Assembly: GCF_026967795.1 (NCBI RefSeq)
Contig: NZ_JAPVBH010000004.1
Span: 310,001 to 374,000 of the forward strand
Length of the DNA: 64,000 nt
DNA from: Modestobacter sp. VKM Ac-2986
GTDB taxonomy: Bacteria; Actinomycetota; Actinomycetes; Mycobacteriales; Geodermatophilaceae
Reading direction: 5' to 3'
Both the position numbers and the translations under genes were made by a program. Below are positions 1 through 8,900 of the stretch, piece by piece. Numbering within the stretch: position 1 is the stretch's first letter; each line of letters opens with the position of its first letter. The notes beneath the pieces were generated by a model, which was given only the letters and a program-made list of their open reading frames with translations, was not told where the DNA came from and did not search any database.

Positions 1-635
1 CGCTCGGTGTGCTCGAACGCCGCGACCGTGCCCGAGGGCAGGTGGTGCAGCTCGACCCGGCTGCAGGCGCGGCGCAGCGTGCGCCGGACGCCGAGCACGT
101 ACAGCGCCAGCGCCGGGGAGCTGCGGGCGTCGTCCTCCGTGCTGGGGGTGCGGCCGGTCTTGTAGTCGACGACCACCAGTTCGTCACCGCGGCGGTCGAT
201 CCGGTCGACGCGACCGGACAGCGCCAGCGCCTCGGTGGTGGCCCCGACGGTGCGCTCGGTGCCGGCCGGCTCGTCGGTGGGGTCCAGCTCGGCGACGTAG
301 TCGGTCAGCCACCCGGCCGCCTTCGCCCGCCAGGTCTGCGCCTGCTCGTCGTCGCGGAAGCCGGCCCGCGACCAGCCGCTGTACAGCAGCTGCCGCGCCG
401 AGGACGGCGTGCGCTTCTCCAGCGGGAGGTCCCACCACGACCGCAGGGCCGCGTGCACCGCCGCACCCACCGTGTTGTGCGCCCACGCCGGGCCGCGGGG
501 CGGGCGGGGCTGGGTCAGGTAGGCGAACCGGTAGCGGCGCGGGCAGTCGGCGAAGGTGGCCAGCTTGCTCGGGGTGCAGGAGAACAGCCGCTTGGGCATG
601 CCCGGCATCTCGAGCTGGTCGCTGCCTGTCCCCAC
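1..635 (-). CDS. RecB-family PD-(D/E)XK nuclease, 3' end cut off by window edge
   Basis: The reading frame is open to the window edge, giving about 211 N-terminal residues. It opens with an S-x-S-x-L-x3-F-x2-CPRRY signature (Cys31 to Tyr35), followed by a conserved His in GAAVHAAL near residue 60. The nuclease core is GRVDRID followed by VVVDYKTG near residue 155; Asp and the D-x-K pair are the metal and catalytic residues of the PDDEXK_1 / RecB exonuclease family. Members act as DNA exonucleases in repair. GTG 635 was chosen because a TACCGT hexamer ends 6 nt upstream; ATG 607 and ATG 598 are alternatives. The C-terminal region, where some relatives carry Fe-S cysteines, is not in the window. 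The exact substrate cannot be told. Confidence 0.85.
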   Translation of the reverse strand, partial: MGTGSDQLEMPGMPKRLFSCTPSKLATFADCPRRYRFAYLTQPRPPRGPAWAHNTVGAAVHAALRSWWDLPLEKRTPSSARQLLYSGWSRAGFRDDEQAQTWRAKAAGWLTDYVAELDPTDEPAGTERTVGATTEALALSGRVDRIDRRGDELVVVDYKTGRTPSTEDDARSSPALALYVLGVRRTLRRACSRVELHHLPSGTVAAFEHTE

Positions 636-641
636 GCCGCC

Positions 642-647
642 ACGGTA
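642..647 (-). promoter_or_regulatory. -10 hexamer, probable leaderless start of the RecB-like gene
   Basis: TACCGT on the minus strand, 6-nt gap to GTG 635, with no Shine-Dalgarno between. Confidence 0.5.
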
Positions 648-666
648 GCCCGCGGGTACGACGGTC

Positions 667-1524
667 TCAGTCGGCCAGCACGGTGGTGCCGGTGCCGGCG
701 GCCAGCAGCGCGGCGTACTGGTCGGGCTCGGTGGTGCAGGCCGCGATCGGCGTCCGCTTGTTGGTGCCGTGGTAGTCGCTGGACCCGGTGCACAGCAGGC
801 CGAGCCGGCCGGCCAGGGCGCGCAGGTGCTCCCGCTGCTCGGGGGTGTGGTCCGGGTGGTCGACCTCCAGGCCGAGCAGCCCGGCGTCGGCCATCGACTC
901 GATCGCGGCGTCGTCGACGACCCGGCCGCGGGAGGTCGCCAGCCCGTGGGCGAACACCGGCACCCCGCCGGCGGCGCGCACCAGGGCGATGCCCTCGAGC
1001 ACGTCGGTGTCGACCTTGGCCGCGTAGTAGGGGCTGCCGTGGTGCAGCAGGCTGGCGAAGGCCGCGTCGACCGAGGCGACGACGCCGGCGTCCACCAGCG
1101 CCCGGGCCACGTGCGGGCGGCCGACCACGCCGCCCTCGCTGCGGGCGAGCACGTCGGCCCAGACCACCGGGTACCCGTCGGCGGCCAGCGCGCGCACGAT
1201 CAGCTCCGCGCGGGACAACCGCTCGGCGCGCAGCCGGGCCTGCTCGGTCGAGAAGGCGGGGTGGACGGGGTCGAAGAGGTAGGCGAGCAGGTGCAGGGAG
1301 ACCGGCGCCCCCTCGCCCGCGGACCAGCTGCAGGACAGCTCCATGCCCGGGACGACGGTGAGCCCGGCCGGCCGGGCGGCGGCCGCGGCGGCCCAGCCGG
1401 CGGTGGTGTCGTGGTCGGTGAGGGCGACGACGTCGAGCCCCGCAGCGGCCGCGGTGGCGACGAGCTGGGCGGGGCTCTCGGTGCCGTCGGAGACCGAGGA
1501 GTGGGTGTGCAGGTCGATGCGCAC
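667..1524 (-). CDS. PHP-domain metal-dependent phosphoesterase
   Basis: 285 aa. It begins with the PHP signature HTHSSVSDG (residues 6-14) and TDHD (36-39). Further metal-ligand candidates follow: GMELSC, GRPHVARAL, FAHGLATSRG and a C-terminal SSDYHGTNK, so all the PHP metal motifs are present. Its length and motif order match the YciV-like family (nucleoside 3',5'-bisphosphate phosphatase or 5'-3' RNase AM), cytosolic enzymes that hydrolyse phosphoesters of short nucleotides; the substrate here is inferred only. GTG 1524 was preferred because it gives the usual V/M-R-I-D-L-H-T-H start and because CAGGCT lies 6 nt upstream; GTG 1542 and GTG 1551 are in-frame alternatives. It lies between the nuclease and PH-domain genes, all on the minus strand. 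Confidence 0.88.
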   Translation of the reverse strand: MRIDLHTHSSVSDGTESPAQLVATAAAAGLDVVALTDHDTTAGWAAAAAARPAGLTVVPGMELSCSWSAGEGAPVSLHLLAYLFDPVHPAFSTEQARLRAERLSRAELIVRALAADGYPVVWADVLARSEGGVVGRPHVARALVDAGVVASVDAAFASLLHHGSPYYAAKVDTDVLEGIALVRAAGGVPVFAHGLATSRGRVVDDAAIESMADAGLLGLEVDHPDHTPEQREHLRALAGRLGLLCTGSSDYHGTNKRTPIAACTTEPDQYAALLAAGTGTTVLAD

Positions 1525-1530
1525 ACCCCC

Positions 1531-1536
1531 AGCCTG
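1531..1536 (-). promoter_or_regulatory. -10 hexamer, probable leaderless start of the PHP gene
   Basis: CAGGCT with a 6-nt gap (gggggt) before GTG 1524; it fits the CANNNT variant seen at other starts here. Confidence 0.35.
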
Positions 1537-1565
1537 CCGCACACCCTCCACCGTCCGCCGCCGGG

Positions 1566-2261
1566 TCAGTCCTCCTCGAGCGGGTCGCGGACCGTGGTGG
1601 GCCGCAGCCGCGGGATGGGCGCGGTGTCGTGGCGGCGTCCGTTGGTCAGCGGGCGGGGCATCCGCTGCTCGGGGGCGTCGGGCTCACCCCGGTCGTCGGC
1701 GGCCAGCGAGCCCTCGGCGTCCTCGTCGGAGCTGACCGGGTTGGAGGAGGAGTCGGTGCCGAACATGAGCTCGGACAGCCGCTTGTAGAGGGCGTCGGCG
1801 TGCGGCATGTAGTCGATGACGTCCAGGCCCTGGGACTGCCCGGCGGACTCGAACCGGAAGGTGCCGTAGCCCAGGACCTGCCCCCAGAAGGTCTCCTTCC
1901 AGGTCAGGTCGGTGATCCGGCGCAGCGGCATGACGGCCACGGTGCGGATGAGCACCCCGGACGTCAGCAGCACGCGGCGCCGGGTGACCAGGAAGTGCCG
2001 CACCCACCACTCGGCGACGTACAGCGCCAGGTAGCCCAGCGCACCGAGCACGACCACCAGCCCGACGACGGTCGAGACCCGGTTGGTCGGGTCCAGCTGC
2101 AGCACCCAGATGCCGACTACCAGCGCCGGGACCCCGCGGACCACGGGACGGGCGAGGACCGCCGGGTGACGGCGGGTGGCGATGACCGGTGGCTCGTCGG
2201 CCAGCAGGTACTTCTCGGCGTCCTTGCCCCAGCGGGGCCTGCGCGTGCGCGGGCCGGACAC
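1566..2261 (-). CDS. PH-domain (bPH2/DUF304-type) membrane protein
   Basis: 231 aa. Two hydrophobic segments near residues 35-75 (VPALVVGIWVL and VVGLVVVLGALGYLALYV) are followed by the bacterial PH domain: WWVRHFLVTRRRVLLTSGVL, then PLRRITDL and GTFRFESAG. The C-terminal 60 residues are acidic and Pro/Arg-rich and look disordered. The family is membrane-anchored; its molecular role is unknown. GTG 2261 is taken as the start because it lies 7 nt after the stop of the small upstream gene at 2269-2424, so the two are probably cotranscribed. The frame stays open further upstream to 2315, but that part overlaps the small gene. Confidence 0.8.
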   Translation of the reverse strand: MSGPRTRRPRWGKDAEKYLLADEPPVIATRRHPAVLARPVVRGVPALVVGIWVLQLDPTNRVSTVVGLVVVLGALGYLALYVAEWWVRHFLVTRRRVLLTSGVLIRTVAVMPLRRITDLTWKETFWGQVLGYGTFRFESAGQSQGLDVIDYMPHADALYKRLSELMFGTDSSSNPVSSDEDAEGSLAADDRGEPDAPEQRMPRPLTNGRRHDTAPIPRLRPTTVRDPLEED

Positions 2262-2268
2262 GACCGGG

Positions 2269-2424
2269 CTAGACGAGCGAGCCCACGAAGGCCGACAGCG
2301 AGGCGGCCGCGTCACCGAGGGCGGAGCCCGCGCTGCGCACGATGCCGGCGGCGTCCTCCGGTCGCTGGATGACGTAGAAGACCACGAAGGCGACGGCCAG
2401 CCAGGTGAGCACCTTCTTCAGCAC
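2269..2424 (-). CDS. Small single-span membrane protein (51 aa)
   Basis: 51 aa with a strong ribosome binding site (AGGAAGGA, 9 nt before GTG 2424). Residues 4-19 (VLTWLAVAFVVFYVIQ) form one membrane span after two lysines. The rest is an Ala/Ser/Gly-rich tail beginning RPEDAAGIVRSAGSAL. No known domain is recognised. The tight spacing to the downstream PH-domain gene suggests cotranslation and possibly a joint role at the membrane. The RBS and membrane span support a real gene; the function is unknown. Confidence 0.65.
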   Translation of the reverse strand: MLKKVLTWLAVAFVVFYVIQRPEDAAGIVRSAGSALGDAAASLSAFVGSLV

Positions 2425-2583
2425 GTGCGCGCTTCCTTCCTCAGGCGGCCAGGCGGACGCGACGACGGCGCGGCACCACGACGGTCCACGGGACCGCGGC
2501 CCATGAGTAACAGCCGCCCCACCCGGAGCACCAGCCGCCACGCCGGGGACGGACGACGAATGGACGAGGCGCCGTCGGGCAGC

Positions 2584-3207
2584 TCAGCGGCCGGGGAGCA
2601 GCCGTCCGGTCGGCGGGCCCAGCGGCAGGTCGGGGTGCACGCGGTCGCGCAGGTCGAGCAGGTCGAGGTCCTCGGCCAGCAGCCAGGCCGCCGACGCCGG
2701 CCACGTGACCAGCCACAGCCACACCCCGTGGGCCTCCCCCACGTAGGCGGCCCGGTCGTCGACGGTGGGCACCATCCACAGCGGCGCCCGCTGGCCGGCG
2801 GCCTGCACCTCCGCGTGCGAGGGCCCGGAGACGAGGTCACCGGGGTCGACGCCGGGCAGGCCGGCGTAGCCGCAGCCCAGGCCGGTGCCCGGCTCCTCGG
2901 CGACCAGCACCAGTTCGGCCGGGCCGCCCAGCGGAGCGGGGCCGGCGCAGGCCACGACGATCGCCCGGGCACCGGGCTCCCCGCCCCAGGCCAGCCCGGT
3001 GACCGCCCAGCCGCCGGGCATCGGGTCGGGCACCCAGGCCGGGACGCGGGCGTCGGCGCAGATCGCGCGGATCTCGTCGTGGGCGATGACGGCGGTGTGG
3101 TGCAACGGGGTGACGGCGGCGTGCACGTGGCACCAGCCCTCCCCGGTCGATCCCGGGCGGACCTGGAGGACCTCCCCGCACCGCGGGCACACCGGGGACA
3201 CGCTCAT
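2584..3207 (-). CDS. DUF6758-type protein with N-terminal zinc-knuckle-like cysteines
   Basis: 207 aa, ATG start. The N-terminus carries C-P-R-C (Cys7, Cys10) and later C-H-V-H, a possible metal-binding knuckle like those in rubredoxin-type ribbons. The remainder is a single globular alpha/beta-looking domain rich in Trp near the C-terminus (VWLWLVTWPASAAWLL). It matches my memory of DUF6758, an actinobacterial family of unknown function. It is transcribed away from the Nudix gene at 3310. No catalytic residues can be assigned. Confidence 0.7.
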   Translation of the reverse strand: MSVSPVCPRCGEVLQVRPGSTGEGWCHVHAAVTPLHHTAVIAHDEIRAICADARVPAWVPDPMPGGWAVTGLAWGGEPGARAIVVACAGPAPLGGPAELVLVAEEPGTGLGCGYAGLPGVDPGDLVSGPSHAEVQAAGQRAPLWMVPTVDDRAAYVGEAHGVWLWLVTWPASAAWLLAEDLDLLDLRDRVHPDLPLGPPTGRLLPGR

Positions 3208-3297
3208 GGCCGCTCACCGTCCTGTTCTGCCGGAGCTCCGTCAAGCATCGGGCACCGGGCGCCCGTCCGCGTCACGGGGTGACGTGGCCGCCGGCCG

Positions 3298-3303
3298 TAG
3301 CCT
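3298..3303 (+). promoter_or_regulatory. -10 hexamer, probable leaderless start of the Nudix gene
   Basis: TAGCCT, 6-nt gap to GTG 3310, no Shine-Dalgarno. Confidence 0.5.
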
Positions 3304-3309
3304 GCGGGC

Positions 3310-3738
3310 GTGGACCAGACCCCGCCCGGAGAGCCGCTGCCCGAGGTGCCGTGCGTGGGCGCCGTCGTGCACGACGAGCAGGGCCGGCTGCTGCTGATCC
3401 GGCGCGGGCACGAGCCCAGCGCCGGCCTGTGGTCGGTGCCCGGCGGGCGGATGGAGGCCGGGGAGACCCAGGAGCAGGCCGTGGTCCGCGAGCTCGCCGA
3501 GGAGACCGGTCTGGTGGTGCACCCGCTGCGGCCGATCGGCTCGGTGCGGGTCGCGGGGCCTGGCGTGGTCTACCTGGTCACCGACTGGCTGTGCAGCGTC
3601 GGGGCCGGGCAGCACCCGGTCGCCGGGGACGACGCCGACGACGCGGTCTTCGTGGACGCGGCCGGGCTCGCCGCGCTGGACATGGCGCCCGGCGTGGTGG
3701 CCGCGCTGTCCGGCTGGGGCGTGCTGCCGCGCTGCTGA
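3310..3738 (+). CDS. Nudix hydrolase (MutT-like)
   Basis: 142 aa. The Nudix box is complete around residues 38-62: G-x5-E-x7-R-E-L-x-E-E-T-G, read as GGRMEAGETQEQ then VVRELAEETGL. The flanking strand GAVVHDEQGRLLLIRRG and the substrate-side PGG are typical. Nudix enzymes split nucleoside diphosphates linked to another moiety using Mg2+ bound by the REXXEE glutamates. The substrate cannot be deduced: a housekeeping sanitation role (8-oxo-dGTP or a nucleotide sugar) is equally possible. The gene stands alone, divergent from the DUF6758 gene and followed by a minisatellite. Confidence 0.9.
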   Translation: MDQTPPGEPLPEVPCVGAVVHDEQGRLLLIRRGHEPSAGLWSVPGGRMEAGETQEQAVVRELAEETGLVVHPLRPIGSVRVAGPGVVYLVTDWLCSVGAGQHPVAGDDADDAVFVDAAGLAALDMAPGVVAALSGWGVLPRC

Positions 3739-3763
3739 CCCGCACCGGCGTGGCGGGTGGGCA

Positions 3764-3998
3764 GGTGCGACCGGTGGCGCGGCGGCTGGGCTGGCGCGGC
3801 GGGCGGGCTGGCGCGGCCGGCGGGCCGGTGCGGCCGGTGGGCCGGTGCGGCGGGCGGGCCGGTGCGGCCGGTGGGCCGGTGGGCCGGTGCGGCCGGTGGG
3901 CCGGTGCGGCGGGCGGACCGGTGCGGCCGGTGGACCGGCGCGTGGGCCGGTGCGGCGGGTGCGGCGGGTGGGGCCGGTGGGCCGGTGTGGCGGCGCCG
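3764..3998. repeat. 17-bp GC-only minisatellite
   Basis: This fills most of the 300-bp gap between the Nudix gene and the gene at 4039. The unit is GGTGCGGC(C/G)GG(T/C)GGGCC, repeated about ten times with interspersed 8-bp GGTGGGCC partial units and point changes at the edges. 17 is not a multiple of three, so any translation shifts frame at every unit; this argues against coding, although no stop interrupts the frame joining the downstream gene. No other gene is seen here. Confidence 0.85.
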
Positions 3999-4026
3999 GT
4001 CACCCCGCCGGGGCGGGCGGCGAACC

Positions 4027-4032
4027 TACGAT
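4027..4032 (+). promoter_or_regulatory. -10 hexamer, probable leaderless start of the gene at 4039
   Basis: TACGAT, 6-nt gap (gcccgc) to GTG 4039. It lies just past the minisatellite. Confidence 0.5.
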
Positions 4033-4038
4033 GCCCGC

Positions 4039-4527
4039 GTGCAGCTGCAGCTCCCTCCCTCCCCCACCGCGGAGGCCGAGGTCGTCCGGCTGCCCCGGGC
4101 CGCCCGCGCCTGGCGGCTGGCCGTCGCCGGGGTCGTGCTGACCCTGACGCTGGCCGGCACCGCCTGGGGCACCGACGACGACTTCCCGTTCGGCCCGTTC
4201 CTCATGTACGCCGGCCGGGCCGGCAACGACGCCCCCGTCGGCTCCACCCGGGTGGTGGGGGTGACGGCCGACGGCACCGAGGTGGGGATGTCCGGCGGTG
4301 AGGTGGGACTGCGCCGGGCGGAGTTCGAGGGGCAGCTGGGCCGGGTGATCGAGCAGCCCGCGCTCCTCGGTGCGCTGGGCGAGGCGTACGTGCGGCGCAA
4401 CCCGTCGGCGGAGCCGCTGGTGCGGGTCGACGTGGTCCAGCGCGACTTCGAGCTGCGCGACGGCGTGCAGACCGGCGCGTTCACCGACCGGGTCGTGGTC
4501 AGCTCCCCGGTCGAGGCGGCCGAGTGA
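4039..4527 (+). CDS. Membrane-anchored protein of unknown function, partner of the HTTM gene
   Basis: 162 aa. A short cytoplasmic N-terminus is followed by one membrane span near residues 28-47 (LAVAGVVLTLTLAGTAWG) and an outside domain of about 110 aa with FPFGPFLMYAG and many charged residues. GTG 4039 follows TACGAT at the leaderless distance. An upstream extension would run through the GC minisatellite and is rejected. The stop overlaps the start of the HTTM gene (GTGA, 4 nt), so the two are translationally coupled and probably act together. I recognise no family. Confidence 0.75.
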   Translation: MQLQLPPSPTAEAEVVRLPRAARAWRLAVAGVVLTLTLAGTAWGTDDDFPFGPFLMYAGRAGNDAPVGSTRVVGVTADGTEVGMSGGEVGLRRAEFEGQLGRVIEQPALLGALGEAYVRRNPSAEPLVRVDVVQRDFELRDGVQTGAFTDRVVVSSPVEAAE

Positions 4528-5411
4528 GCACCGCCGTGGCGAGCCCGCCGGCCGCCCCTGTGCGCGACCGCTGGTGGTTCCGGCCGGTCCCGCTGGCCCG
4601 GATCGCGGTCTTCCGGGTGATCGCCTACCTGTTCATCCCGATCGACGTCTTCCTCACCACCACCTTCGTGCGCGCGCACGCCGACGTCCCGACCGCCTGG
4701 TACCAGCCGCTGGCGGTCGGCCGGCTGCTGCACCTGCCCACCCCGACCACCACGGTGGTGCTGGTCGTGCAGTGGGCGCTCGTGCTCACCGCCCTGGCCG
4801 CCACGACCGGCCGTGCGCCGCGGGCGCTGGGGCTGACCGTCTTCGTCCTCTACTTCGAGTGGATGGTCATCGCGATGAGCTACGGGAAGGTGGACCACGA
4901 CCGGTTCGCCTTCCTGGTGGCCCTGGCCGTGCTGCCCACCATCGGGCGGGCGCACCTCCGGGACCGGCGCTCCTCGGAGGCCGCCGGCTGGGCGATGGCC
5001 CTGGTGCTGGTCGCAGTGGTGCTCACCTACTTCCTCGCCTTCTGGGCCAAGATGCGCTTCGGCGGCTGGAACTGGGCCACCGGTGCCACGCTGACCTGGG
5101 CGGTCATCCGCCGCGGGACGCCGTTGTCCAACTGGACGCTGGACGTGCCGTGGCTGCTGCCCGCGGCGCAGTGGCTGATGCTGGTGTTCGAGGCGCTCAC
5201 CCCGCTGATGCTGCTGGTGCGCCGCGACCGCGCCCGGATCGCGCTCGTGGCGTTCCTGATCGGCTTCCACCTGATGGTCTTCGCCGGCGTGACGATCATC
5301 TTCCTGCCGCACTGCATCGCGATCGCCTCGATCCTGCCGTGGGAGCGGCTCGTCGGGGCACGGCGCCGTGCGGCCGACGCAGCACCTGCGACGAGCCCGC
5401 TCCCGGGCTGA
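4524..5411 (+). CDS. HTTM-domain integral membrane protein (vitamin K-dependent carboxylase-like fold)
   Basis: 295 aa with about seven hydrophobic helices. The N-terminal LARIAVFRVIAYLFIPIDVF, the central YFEWMVIAMSYGKVDHD and the later YFLAFWAKMRFGGWNW resemble HTTM (horizontally transferred transmembrane) proteins, which are related to gamma-glutamyl carboxylase. Bacterial HTTM proteins often come with a small membrane partner, and here the coupled gene at 4039 fills that place. Whether it carboxylates anything is unknown. It converges with the WXG100 gene. Confidence 0.75.
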   Translation: MSTAVASPPAAPVRDRWWFRPVPLARIAVFRVIAYLFIPIDVFLTTTFVRAHADVPTAWYQPLAVGRLLHLPTPTTTVVLVVQWALVLTALAATTGRAPRALGLTVFVLYFEWMVIAMSYGKVDHDRFAFLVALAVLPTIGRAHLRDRRSSEAAGWAMALVLVAVVLTYFLAFWAKMRFGGWNWATGATLTWAVIRRGTPLSNWTLDVPWLLPAAQWLMLVFEALTPLMLLVRRDRARIALVAFLIGFHLMVFAGVTIIFLPHCIAIASILPWERLVGARRRAADAAPATSPLPG

Positions 5412-5436
5412 CCGGGCCCTGCCCGGCCCGGGCGGG

Positions 5437-5730
5437 TCAGAGCAGGGCGCCGATCCGCGCGGCCATCTCGGTCTCGTGCTGCTGGTAGGCCGCGGCCACG
5501 CTGTTCAGCAGCTGGCCCATGCCGGTGAGCGCGTCGCTCACGCCCTGACTGGACAGCCGCCACTTCTCGTAGAGCTCGCTGAACTGCACCGCGGCCTGGC
5601 TGTCGGTCCAGCCCTCCAGCACCGAGCTGTTGATGCCCGCGGACAGCGTGGCGTGCCGGGCGGTGGTGTCGGCGGCCTCCGCCTGGCACTGCCCGGCCAT
5701 CGTGGTGAGCGTCGCGATGTCGACCTTCAT
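5437..5730 (-). CDS. WXG100 family protein, probable type VII secretion substrate
   Basis: 97 aa, the usual WXG100 length, with two helices around a central turn. Trp41 sits in EGWTDSQ, so the W-x-G motif is W-T-D, a departure from the consensus. The C-terminal helix has Tyr82-x3-Glu86 (YQQHE), matching the YxxxD/E secretion signal of type VII substrates. ATG 5730 has an excellent ribosome binding site (AGGAGG, 4 nt spacing). It is transcribed divergently from the FHA-EccC-type ATPase at 5910, its likely motor. There is only one WXG100 gene here, so a homodimer as in Firmicutes is more likely than an EsxAB heterodimer; that is inference. Confidence 0.85.
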   Translation of the reverse strand: MKVDIATLTTMAGQCQAEAADTTARHATLSAGINSSVLEGWTDSQAAVQFSELYEKWRLSSQGVSDALTGMGQLLNSVAAAYQQHETEMAARIGALL

Positions 5731-5909
5731 GGTTCCTCCTCGGCCCGGGCCCGTCCCGGTGAGCTCAGAACGTAGGGCGGGCGGCGTTCCCGCGGCCGGC
5801 GCCGTCCACAGGGCGGACCGCCGTCCACAGGTCCGCGCCGCCGGGCCCCACGGACGCCTCCGCGTCGGCACCATCCCTGCGTGCGCTCCTCCTGCCTCCG
5901 GCGCCGGCC

Positions 5910-8900
5910 GTGACGCCGGGCGACCGGGACCCCGCCGTCCGCACCTGGACCCTGCACACCCTCGAGGGCGCCGTCGACGTCGACGTCCGCGCACCGGACG
6001 ACGCCGTCCTCGGCGACGTGCTCGGGCCGCTCGGTGCGCAGCTGGGCACCCCGGGGACCGCGCTCTGGTCAGGTTCGGGCGCGCTGTCGGCCGACACCCT
6101 GCTCACGGCGGCCTCCCTACGTCACGGGGCGGTGCTGGGGCTGGGCCGGCCCGGGCCGCGCCCCGGCCCGACGGCCGGGTCCGGCGCGCTGGAGCTGCAC
6201 GTGGTGGGCGGCCCGGACGCCGGCCGCGCGGTCCCGCTCGGACAGGGCGACCTGGTCCTGGGGCGGGGCGCCGGCTGCGCGCTGCCGCTGGCCGACCCCG
6301 ACGTGTCCCGCCGACACGCGGTCATCTCGGTGGCGGAGGGCCGGGTGGGCGTGGCTGACCTCGGATCCTCCAACGGGTCGTGGCTGACCGCCGGCCCCGG
6401 TGCGCCGGTGCGGCTGGGCGCCGAGCCCCACGAGTGGCCGGTCGGGGCGACCGTGCGGATCGGCGCCAGCACGCTGCGGCTGACCGGCCCGCGGGGCGCG
6501 ACGCTGCAGTGCGCGCCCGCGACCGGCGGCCGGGTCCTGGTCCGCCCGCTGCGGGCGACCCCCGTCGCGCCCGGCACCGGCTCGGTGCGGCGGCCGGCTC
6601 CGCCAGCGGAGGCGCCGCGTCGCCGGCTGGGGTGGGTGGCGGTGCTGCTGCCCGCGGTGGGCGGCGTCCTCATGGCCTGGCTGCTGTCGGCGCCGCACTT
6701 CCTCTTCTTCGCCCTGCTCAGCCCGGTGGTCGCGGTGGCCACCTGGTCCTCGGACCGGCTGTCCGGACGCCGGTCCCGCCGTCGGGACGTCGCCGGGCAC
6801 GCGGCCGCGCTCGCCCGCGCCGACGCCGAGCTGGACGCGGCGGTCGCCGCCGACCTCGCCGCGCGGAACGAGGCCGCACCCGACCCGGCCCGGCTGGCCG
6901 CCGCGGCTCGTCGGCGCTCCAGTCCCCTGTGGTCCCGGGCGGGCGCGGAGACGCTGCCCGCCCGGTTGGGCACCGGTCCCGGGCCGACCGGCGTCACCCG
7001 GGTCGAGCCCGACGGGACCCGCACCCCCGCCCGCGCCGAGCACCTGCCGGTCACCGTGCCGCTGGGCACCACCGGCGGGCTGGGCGTCGTCGGGCCGCGT
7101 CCGGTCGTCCTCGCCGCCGCCCGCGCGCTGGTCTGCCAGCTCACCGTCCTGTACCCACCCGCCGACCTGCGGATCGTGCTGGCCTGCGGACCGCGACAGC
7201 TCCCGGACTGGCGCTGGGCCCGCTGGTTGCCACACCTGGCCTCGGTCGGGACGGACGGCGCCCCGCTGCCGGCCGAGCTGCTGACCCCGGGGGGCGACGG
7301 CGGGCCGCGCACCCTCGTGGTCCTCGACGGGCCGGTCGACCAGCGGACCGTGTCGGCGCTGGCCGCCGCCCCCGACGTGCTGCGCGTCGACCTGGCCGAC
7401 GCCGAGGCCGGCCTCGCCCTGCCCGCCCTCGCCCGGCTGCAGGTGGCCGGGGAGACCGGCACCAGCGGGCGGCTGCGCGTCCCTGGCGCGGACGGGGAGC
7501 GGTCGCTGACGCTGGACGGCCTCGGTGAGGACACCGCCGACCGGCTCGCCCGCGACCTCGCCACGCTGACCGGGCCGGCCCGGACGGGCGGGCTGCCCGA
7601 CACCGCCCGGCTGCTGGACCTGCCCTCGGGTGGGCTGACGGTCGACCCGGCGACCGACCTCGCGACCGGTGCCTGGTCCCGCGCACGCGACCGGCTCACC
7701 GCGGTGCTGGGCGCCACCGACCAGGGCCCCCTGGCCGTCGACCTGGTCTCCGACGGCCCGCACGCCCTGGTCGCCGGCACCACCGGGTCGGGGAAGTCCG
7801 AGCTGCTGCAGACGCTGGTGGCCGGTCTGGCCCTGCACCACCCGCCCGACCGCTGCAGCCTCCTGCTGGTCGACTACAAGGGCGGCGCGGCCTTCGGCGA
7901 GGCAGCGGCGCTGCCGCACACGGTCGGCGTGCTGACCGACCTGGACCCCCAGTCGACCGCGCGGGCACTGCGCTCCCTGGCGGCCGAGCTGACCCGGCGG
8001 GAGCGGCTGCTGGCCGAGCACGGCACCCGCGACCTCGCCCAGCTGCCGGCCGAGGTGCCCGCCGGCCGGCTGGTCATCGTCGTCGACGAGTTCGCCACGC
8101 TGGCCGAGGAGCTGCCCGGCTTCGTCACCGGGCTCGTCAGCATCGCCCAGCGGGGCCGCTCGCTCGGCGTCCACCTGGTGCTGGCCACCCAGCGCCCGGC
8201 CGGCGTGGTCAGCCCGGAGATCCGGGCCAACTGCTCGCTGCGGATCTGCCTGCGCACCACCGACGAGGCCGATGCCCGCGACGTGCTGGGCAGCACGCTG
8301 CCCGCCACGCTGTCCCCTGACCGACCCGGCCGGGCGTACCTGCGCACCGGCAGCGCCGCACCGGTCCTCCTCCAGGTGGCCCGGGTGTCGACCGGACCGG
8401 ACGCCGACGCCCCCGCGGTCTCGGTCACCCGGCGCCCGTGGCCCGCCGCTCCCCTCCCGCACCGGTCACCCGACGCGGTGACCGGCCGGACCGACCTGCA
8501 GCGGCTGGTCCGCGCGGTCGGGGACCGGGCGCGGGCGGCGGGGATCGGCTCCCCCGACCGGCCGTGGCTGCCACCACTGCCCGACCACCTGCCGGCGGTC
8601 GCGCTGGACCCCGCGACCGCCGGGGCCTCGGCCACCGTGCTGCGCATCGGGCTGCAGGACTCCCCCGACGCACAGTCGCAGCCGCCGCTGGAGCTCGACC
8701 TGGGCGCCGGGGGCGGCTGGCTGCTCGTCGGCGGCCCGCGCAGCGGACGGAGCACCGCGCTGCGGACCGTCGTCGGCGAGGGCGTGCGCCAACTGCCCCC
8801 GGCTCGCCTGCAGGTGCACGCCCTCGACCACGGCGGTGGCGCCGTGGCGGCCCTGGTCGCCGGCCTGCCGCACGCGGGCACGACGGTCGGCCGGGACGAC

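Noticed and set aside
3757-4038. N-terminal extension of the 4039 gene through the minisatellite
   Set aside because: Unit length 17 shifts frame, translation is only Gly/Arg/Ala/Trp, and TACGAT sits at the leaderless distance from GTG 4039.
6117-8462. 781-codon open frame antisense to the FHA-EccC gene
   Set aside because: Shadow of codon bias in a GC-rich gene: composition is Gln/Gly/Arg-rich with no motif, and the sense strand has complete Walker and FHA motifs.
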